Source of the DNA: Acidobacteriota bacterium
GTDB lineage: Bacteria > Acidobacteriota > Blastocatellia > Pyrinomonadales > Pyrinomonadaceae
Reading direction: 5' to 3'
Assembly: GCA_003222935.1 (NCBI GenBank)
Contig: QHXL01000316.1
Span: forward strand, 8,697-20,839
Length of the DNA stretch: 12,143 nt
The first letter of the stretch is position 1; every line of letters starts with the position of its first letter. The notes below the pieces were generated by a model. The model ran no database searches. It had not been told where the DNA came from and was given only the letters and a program-made list of their open reading frames with translations. Both the position numbers and the translations under genes were made by a program. This document shows, piece by piece, positions 7,941 through 12,143 of the stretch.

Positions 7941-8342
7941 CTCACTAGTAAAGTACAAGTTGGGAAGGAGGAAGAGCGACGCCTCAAGTACCTCACTAGA
8001 AAAGTGCAAGTTGGGAAGGGGGCAGAGCGGAGCTACCGAGACCTTGGATTAGTGGTCCCGAGCGCGCCCCCGCTGACCTGATCCTCCGAAGTCTCAGGAC
8101 TGCAGTTTAACTATCGCGATATTCTTCAATGTTGATCTGAAACGCTGGCTGCAAGGGGGTTCGGCAGTCACTTGGGCCAGCTAGTTGCTCGGGATGCTAG
8201 TTAAGGATTATGGCGCTTCAGATGATCATCAGCGGGGGCGCGCTCGGGACCACTAATTAAAGGTCTCGTGGCGCCGCTTGCCCCCTTCCCAACTTGCACT
8301 TTTCCAGTGAGGTACTCGATGCGACCTTTGCCCCTTTCCGAC
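7941..8342. mobile_element. Element E2: long palindromic non-coding repeat, inverted copy of E1
   Basis: The inner arms 7992-8076 and 8229-8310 are inverted copies around a core of about 150 bp. A 26-bp block (7999-8024 against 8279-8304) and a 29-bp block (8048-8076 against 8229-8257) are perfect. Outer units at 7941-7991 and 8311-8342 repeat the arm ends once more at about 50-bp spacing and also pair across the palindrome (GAGGTACTCGA with TCAAGTACCTC). The core matches the E1 core only when reversed: 8192-8223 corresponds to 6105-6136 on the other strand, and 8070-8112 to 6209-6252. It fills most of the 541-bp gap and ends 12 bp before a stop codon. No coding capacity or transposase is seen. 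Confidence 0.82.
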
Positions 8343-8354
8343 ATTAGCCCACCA

Positions 8355-10319
8355 TTACGGTGCAAACTTAAAATCGGCCGGGACAAACTCGATCGCGGTA
8401 ATCGTTCCATCAGTCTTAAGTCGCTTATCCGCTTTCTTAATAAAGGAGACGACTGCAGGCTCACCAACTTTTCGTGGCCCACAGGTGATGTCGCCTTGAA
8501 TCGATGGGTTATAACTTGTGATCGCGAGCAGTTCAAACTTTGGTGTATGGAGTCGAAGGGTTACATCACCAGACTTCACCACAAAAACAATCCCTTTAGC
8601 ATCACAGTCGATTCGTAGAAGTAATACTTGTATCTGGGTCTCGCCTGCCGCGGCTTTTCTCAGCGCTTCGCGTAAGTATGATGATGACGCGTCAGAAGCA
8701 TTGTTTGGTTGAACGGGGTCGTTTGCAGTCGAGCTGCTTGTGACCGTGTTGCCAGGACGGGACAGCGTGGGCTGGCCGGAATTCTGCTTAGTTCGTTCTG
8801 CCCGCTGAGCGTCAAACTGGGCCCGCTGTTCCTCCATAGACGTTAGCTGGGCCAGCATGGAGCGCGCGTGTTGTCGCATCTCGTCTTCAGCGTTGGAGTT
8901 TGTGACCTGCTCCAACAGTGTTCGCGCTTGTTTTAGATCACCATTGCGCAGATAAAGTTGACCCAGCATGAACACCAGTTCTGTTCTTCCCGGAGACAGT
9001 TTGATCGCGCGAGCCAGCAGTGTCCTTGCCTCTTCAAGGTTGTTACCCGTAACCAGGCTGACGAAAGACAGCAGCTGGTACGACGCCGGATAGTCCGGAC
9101 GCAGTTCAATCGCTTTCAGCAACTCTTTGCGGATCTTTTCTCCCTGCTCAGGTGCGAAGCCCATCACCATGTGCGACTCGTTGGCATTCTGCTGACTCAG
9201 TGCGTAGGCGTAGTAGTAGTGAACGAGGTAGTTTTGATCGCCGGCCTTTACAGCGCGTTCAAGATAACGAAGCGCTTCCCCCAACTTCCGCTCGCGCAAC
9301 ATCGCCATCCCCATCGCCGCATTCGCCACCGGCAGATCCGGATCCAGCGAGACAGCTTTCTGCAGGTAGGTCATGCTGTCTTTCCGATTACTGTGGAGCA
9401 ATAAGTCACCAAGATAAGCTTGTGCTTCTGCTTCTGAGATAACTCTCGATTGCATCTCACTGTCAGTTTCCAATTTTCGCTTGAAGTGACCTTCGAGAAT
9501 GTTGTAACGATCCCTGCGCACGTACTCGCGAAGCTCCTTCTCCATTGCTTCAAACGTTGTTTGAAACGCTTGTTGAAATGCCTGGTCCCTGGGAACGCTG
9601 TTGCTCAACAGGTCGAGGAACTTTGAGAGTTGCTCCAAACGCCCGGCCTTACCAATGATCAAGTAATGCATGAGCGCCCACGATTGAGCGTAGAAGATGC
9701 TCTGCTTGTTTCGCTCGTTGTAGTGAGGCGATTTGTGATCAACTTCAAAAAGGGTTCGCAGCGGCAGCATCTTGCTTTCGCGCAGGAGAAAAACGTGATT
9801 GCCGATAGGCTTACCTAAAGCAAACTCCTGATCGTTCTTGATAAAGAAAGTGCTGTAATACTCGGCAAGGCCTTCATTGAACCAAACAGGCGCGCTCCCG
9901 ATCGTGTTGTTGACAAGCAAGTGAGTGTATTCGTGAAAAATTACGTCGAACGGATCCTGCGTGCCTTGTAGGTCGGTAGTCAGCGTGATGTAGTTCACAT
10001 CAGGGCCTGGCTGGAAGTAGCCAACCAGATTGGCGCCGCCTTTGAACGGTTTGTACGACTCCTGGCTCTTGAATACCACGACCGTCGTAGGTACGGGCGC
10101 AGCAAATTTCATGTTTGGAAAAAGATAAGTGAACACCTGGCGAAACTGTTCGAGGCGAGTGGCGACCTGCTTGATGTCCTTCTCGCTTCCGTTACCAATG
10201 AGTAAGAAGTTTTTCGATTGGACGCTGGTCCAAGTGTCTTTGGCGAACGCTGGTTGTTGCGATGCGATCGTTAGAAGCAAACATGCTGCCGCGAGGCTTA
10301 CAGTGAGACGTTTAATCAT
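8355..10319 (-). CDS. Secreted gluzincin-type metallopeptidase with TPR repeats
   Basis: The 654-residue product has a signal peptide (MIKRLTVSLAAACLLLTIAS...AFA-K, cut near residue 26) and a Peptidase_MA-like zinc domain at about 30-285. The zinc motif is HEYTH (His129, Glu130, His133), with NEGLAEYYS (Glu149/Glu153) giving the likely third ligand. TPR-type helical repeats cover about 296-485 (AYLGDLLLHSN, PVANAAMGMAMLRERKLGEALRYLERA, and FMLGQLYLRNGDLKQARTLLEQ). A basic, Glu/Gln-rich helix is followed by a Ser/Asn/Pro-rich linker (about 515-560) and a C-terminal beta-rich domain with two cysteines (RIDCDAKG, DITCGPRK). It probably acts outside the cytoplasm; proteolysis is inferred from the motif only. 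ATG 10319 lacks a strong Shine-Dalgarno, but the signal peptide fixes the start. It follows a paralog after 94 nt. Confidence 0.9.
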   Translation of the reverse strand: MIKRLTVSLAAACLLLTIASQQPAFAKDTWTSVQSKNFLLIGNGSEKDIKQVATRLEQFRQVFTYLFPNMKFAAPVPTTVVVFKSQESYKPFKGGANLVGYFQPGPDVNYITLTTDLQGTQDPFDVIFHEYTHLLVNNTIGSAPVWFNEGLAEYYSTFFIKNDQEFALGKPIGNHVFLLRESKMLPLRTLFEVDHKSPHYNERNKQSIFYAQSWALMHYLIIGKAGRLEQLSKFLDLLSNSVPRDQAFQQAFQTTFEAMEKELREYVRRDRYNILEGHFKRKLETDSEMQSRVISEAEAQAYLGDLLLHSNRKDSMTYLQKAVSLDPDLPVANAAMGMAMLRERKLGEALRYLERAVKAGDQNYLVHYYYAYALSQQNANESHMVMGFAPEQGEKIRKELLKAIELRPDYPASYQLLSFVSLVTGNNLEEARTLLARAIKLSPGRTELVFMLGQLYLRNGDLKQARTLLEQVTNSNAEDEMRQHARSMLAQLTSMEEQRAQFDAQRAERTKQNSGQPTLSRPGNTVTSSSTANDPVQPNNASDASSSYLREALRKAAAGETQIQVLLLRIDCDAKGIVFVVKSGDVTLRLHTPKFELLAITSYNPSIQGDITCGPRKVGEPAVVSFIKKADKRLKTDGTITAIEFVPADFKFAP

Positions 10320-10365
10320 TAGTTTTTGACCGTTGAGGGAGAGAGAAGAAGACTAGAACGGCCGA

Positions 10366-10395
10366 ATTATAGGTCCGAGACCAAAGTGGGTACAA
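10366..10395 (-). promoter_or_regulatory. Probable sigma-70-type promoter of the downstream metallopeptidase gene
   Basis: In the gap between the two paralogs, TTGTAC (10390-10395) is followed after 18 nt by a perfect TATAAT (10366-10371), about 46 nt before the ATG at 10319. The spacer contains GGTC-CGA-GACC (10372-10382), a small palindrome that could be an operator. This suggests the second copy has its own promoter. Confidence 0.6.
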
Positions 10396-10413
10396 GCCGC
10401 AACCGGCCGGGTC

Positions 10414-12143
10414 CTAAGGTGTTAAGGAGAAATCCTCGGGCACAAACTCGACCGAGCTCAGCACGCCATCGCTTTTGATTTCTTTGTTTGCCAGGGCCCT
10501 GTAACAGACAACGACTGAAGTCTCAGGTTTACGTTTCCCGCAGGTAAGCGTCCCACGAACATCGGAGGTGAATGTCGTACGGCGAATTTGTTGGAAAGTT
10601 TCTGTACGAAGTCGTAAGACACTGTCGGTAGTCTTTACGACAAAGACTAAACCTCCTTGTTCACACTCGATACTCATCAGTCTGCCCTGGATTCTCGACT
10701 CGCCAGTCGCGGGAATTCGCAATACCTCCCGCAACGCCATCGACGGATCGTCAGGCTGACTTATGTCATCCGGGTTTACCGAGGATTCCAATCCCAGTCC
10801 GCGGGCACGTCGCGCTGCTTCCTTTTGAGCTCTCTGTTCTTCGATGGCGTGAATTGCGACCAGCAGCTTTTCCGCATGAAGCCGAACTTTGTCTTCAATG
10901 TTTCCCACGCGGTCGAGCATTAGGCGAGCATTTTTATAATCGTCCTGGTGCATGTAAAGCTGGCCCAACATGTAGATGAAATCGATGCGCCCGGGCAGTC
11001 GACCGAGTGCGTCATTCAAAAGCGCGATTGTTTCGTCAACCTCTGTATTTGTTACAAGATTTACGTAAGCGAGGAGGTTGTACGAATGAGGAAAATCGGG
11101 CCGAAGAGATATTGCTGTCTTCAATTCACGACGAACCAGGGCGGCTGATTCCGATGAGATCACCAAACCCGGCTTCAGATCTGTTACGCCCTGGTGCGAC
11201 AGCGCGTAAGCGTAATAATAGTGGACGAGGTAGTTCGCCGTCTCAGCACCGACGGCGCGTTCAAGATTCATTAGCGCCTCGTCCAATTTTCCCTGCCGAA
11301 AGTACAACATCCCTAAAGAGGCACGGGCCAAAGTCAGATTTGGATCCAACGTTAGTGCGCGTAGCAAAAATTCTTCCGCCTCAGGTCTATTACTGTGCAA
11401 GAGAAGATCACCCAGGTAGGCTTGCGACTCGGCCTCGGTAACGGGAGTAGCTGTCAGTCTCACTTCCCTATCAGTTTTAACTGCCAGGTTGGATTCGACC
11501 GTCCGATACGAGTCTTGCTGAATGTACCGACGGAGCTCGTTCTCCATTCCTTCAAACGTTGTCTGAAACGAACTTTGAAATGCCTGTTCGATCGGAACAT
11601 TAGCTCTCACTGAATCGAGAAACTTCCACAACCGCGAAGCTTGTTGTCCATCACGGTGGATCATCAAGTAGTGCATCAGCGCCCACGACTCTGCGTAAAA
11701 AATGTTTTGTCCGTAATTAGGTGAATTGTAATCAGCTTGAAAAAGTACGCGTAGAGGGATGATTGGAGTCTGGCGCAACAGGGATAAGTGTCGACGGATC
11801 GGTCGGCCGAGAACGACTTGCCGATCATTGTTGAACTGCAGTGTGCTGTAAAACTCTGCGAGGCCCTCGTTCAACCAGGCCGGTACCGTGCCAACCGATG
11901 TGTTAACGAGTAAGTGTGTGAATTCGTGAAAGCCAATGTTGAGGTAGTCCTGATCGCCACGAGTTTCAGCGCTTAACGTTATGTAGTTTACGTCCTGGCC
12001 CGGTTGAAAATAACCAGCATTGTTCTCGCTGGTTTTGAAAGGATGATAGGAGACGTCGTTCTTGAAGACGATAACTGTTGTCGGTACGCGATCATTCAAA
12101 CCAGCGCCGGGAAAAATTTGAGAGACAGCATTCCGAAACTGTT
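10414..12143 (-). CDS. Paralogous metallopeptidase-TPR protein, N-terminus beyond the window
   Basis: The frame is open to the right window edge, and the visible part (about 576 residues) aligns from start to end with the neighbouring 654-residue protein. The first visible residues, QFRNAVSQIFPG, match QFRQVFTYLFPN at residue 58 of the paralog, so about 57 residues including the expected signal peptide lie outside. The zinc motif is intact: HEFTHLL, then AWLNEGLAEFYS. TPR-like repeats follow (QAYLGDLLLHSN, LARASLGMLYFRQGKLDEALMNLERA, FIYMLGQLYMHQDDYKNARLML). The linker is shorter than in the paralog (about 20 residues, SQPDDPS). The C-terminal domain keeps both cysteines (SIECEQGG, TLTCGKRK). 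A TTG at 12099 is internal, not a start. Tandem placement on one strand indicates local duplication followed by clear divergence. Confidence 0.9.
   Translation of the reverse strand, partial: QFRNAVSQIFPGAGLNDRVPTTVIVFKNDVSYHPFKTSENNAGYFQPGQDVNYITLSAETRGDQDYLNIGFHEFTHLLVNTSVGTVPAWLNEGLAEFYSTLQFNNDRQVVLGRPIRRHLSLLRQTPIIPLRVLFQADYNSPNYGQNIFYAESWALMHYLMIHRDGQQASRLWKFLDSVRANVPIEQAFQSSFQTTFEGMENELRRYIQQDSYRTVESNLAVKTDREVRLTATPVTEAESQAYLGDLLLHSNRPEAEEFLLRALTLDPNLTLARASLGMLYFRQGKLDEALMNLERAVGAETANYLVHYYYAYALSHQGVTDLKPGLVISSESAALVRRELKTAISLRPDFPHSYNLLAYVNLVTNTEVDETIALLNDALGRLPGRIDFIYMLGQLYMHQDDYKNARLMLDRVGNIEDKVRLHAEKLLVAIHAIEEQRAQKEAARRARGLGLESSVNPDDISQPDDPSMALREVLRIPATGESRIQGRLMSIECEQGGLVFVVKTTDSVLRLRTETFQQIRRTTFTSDVRGTLTCGKRKPETSVVVCYRALANKEIKSDGVLSSVEFVPEDFSLTP

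Noticed and set aside
8077..8228. tRNA or small known RNA in the core of E2
   Set aside because: No cloverleaf or T-loop sequence; the conserved bases match only the E1 core.
8201..8536. Minus-strand ORF of 111 codons over the right arm of E2
   Set aside because: It lies in the wrong frame over the end of the metallopeptidase gene and the palindrome, with no family resemblance.

Overview
The window is a bacterial chromosomal segment of moderate GC. The protein families seen (secreted Peptidase_MA-like proteins with TPRs, the secreted 'FPSDNAWN' family, a TPP-riboswitch-controlled ThiC, filler-like intergenic repeats) suggest a soil or environmental Acidobacteriota of the Blastocatellia/Pyrinomonadales type. 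This is inferred from family resemblance; no marker gene settles it.

Layout, left to right. Positions 1-272 (minus) hold the start of an unrecognised protein cut by the window edge. It lies 28 nt downstream of thiC (301-2214, minus), the pyrimidine-phosphate synthase of thiamine biosynthesis. Upstream of thiC are an unlisted 40-codon ORF (2245-2367), a Rho-independent terminator (2382-2421) and a TPP riboswitch aptamer (2431-2607) with an unusually long repeat-built insertion. Together they form a transcription-attenuated thiamine leader. Divergent from it is an M20 metallopeptidase (2777-4162, plus). It converges on a GNAT acetyltransferase (4249-4737, minus); the last codons of both genes are the two arms of one perfect 20-bp inverted repeat around a bidirectional terminator. 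Next come a 5'-truncated, frameshifted S41 protease remnant (about 4806-5123), a dispersed-type inverted repeat (5138-5219) and a secreted fasciclin (FAS1) protein (5235-5804, minus).

The most unusual part is 5931-8342. Two related, roughly 400-bp palindromic non-coding elements (E1, 5931-6360; E2, 7941-8342) lie in opposite orientation on either side of one gene for a secreted protein of unknown function (6383-7813, minus). Each has long inverted arms and a conserved core of about 150 bp. The arm ends are repeated outward with a period close to 50 bp and decaying identity. I know of no named family that matches.

The right end (8355-12143, minus) carries two tandem paralogs of a secreted gluzincin-type metallopeptidase with TPRs and a C-terminal domain bearing two conserved cysteines. 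The upstream copy is cut by the window end.

Functionally the window combines a thiamine biosynthesis locus, cytoplasmic peptide and acyl-transfer enzymes, and a run of exported proteins (FAS1, FPSDNAWN, two metallopeptidase-TPR proteins) all on the minus strand. Nothing links these into one pathway.
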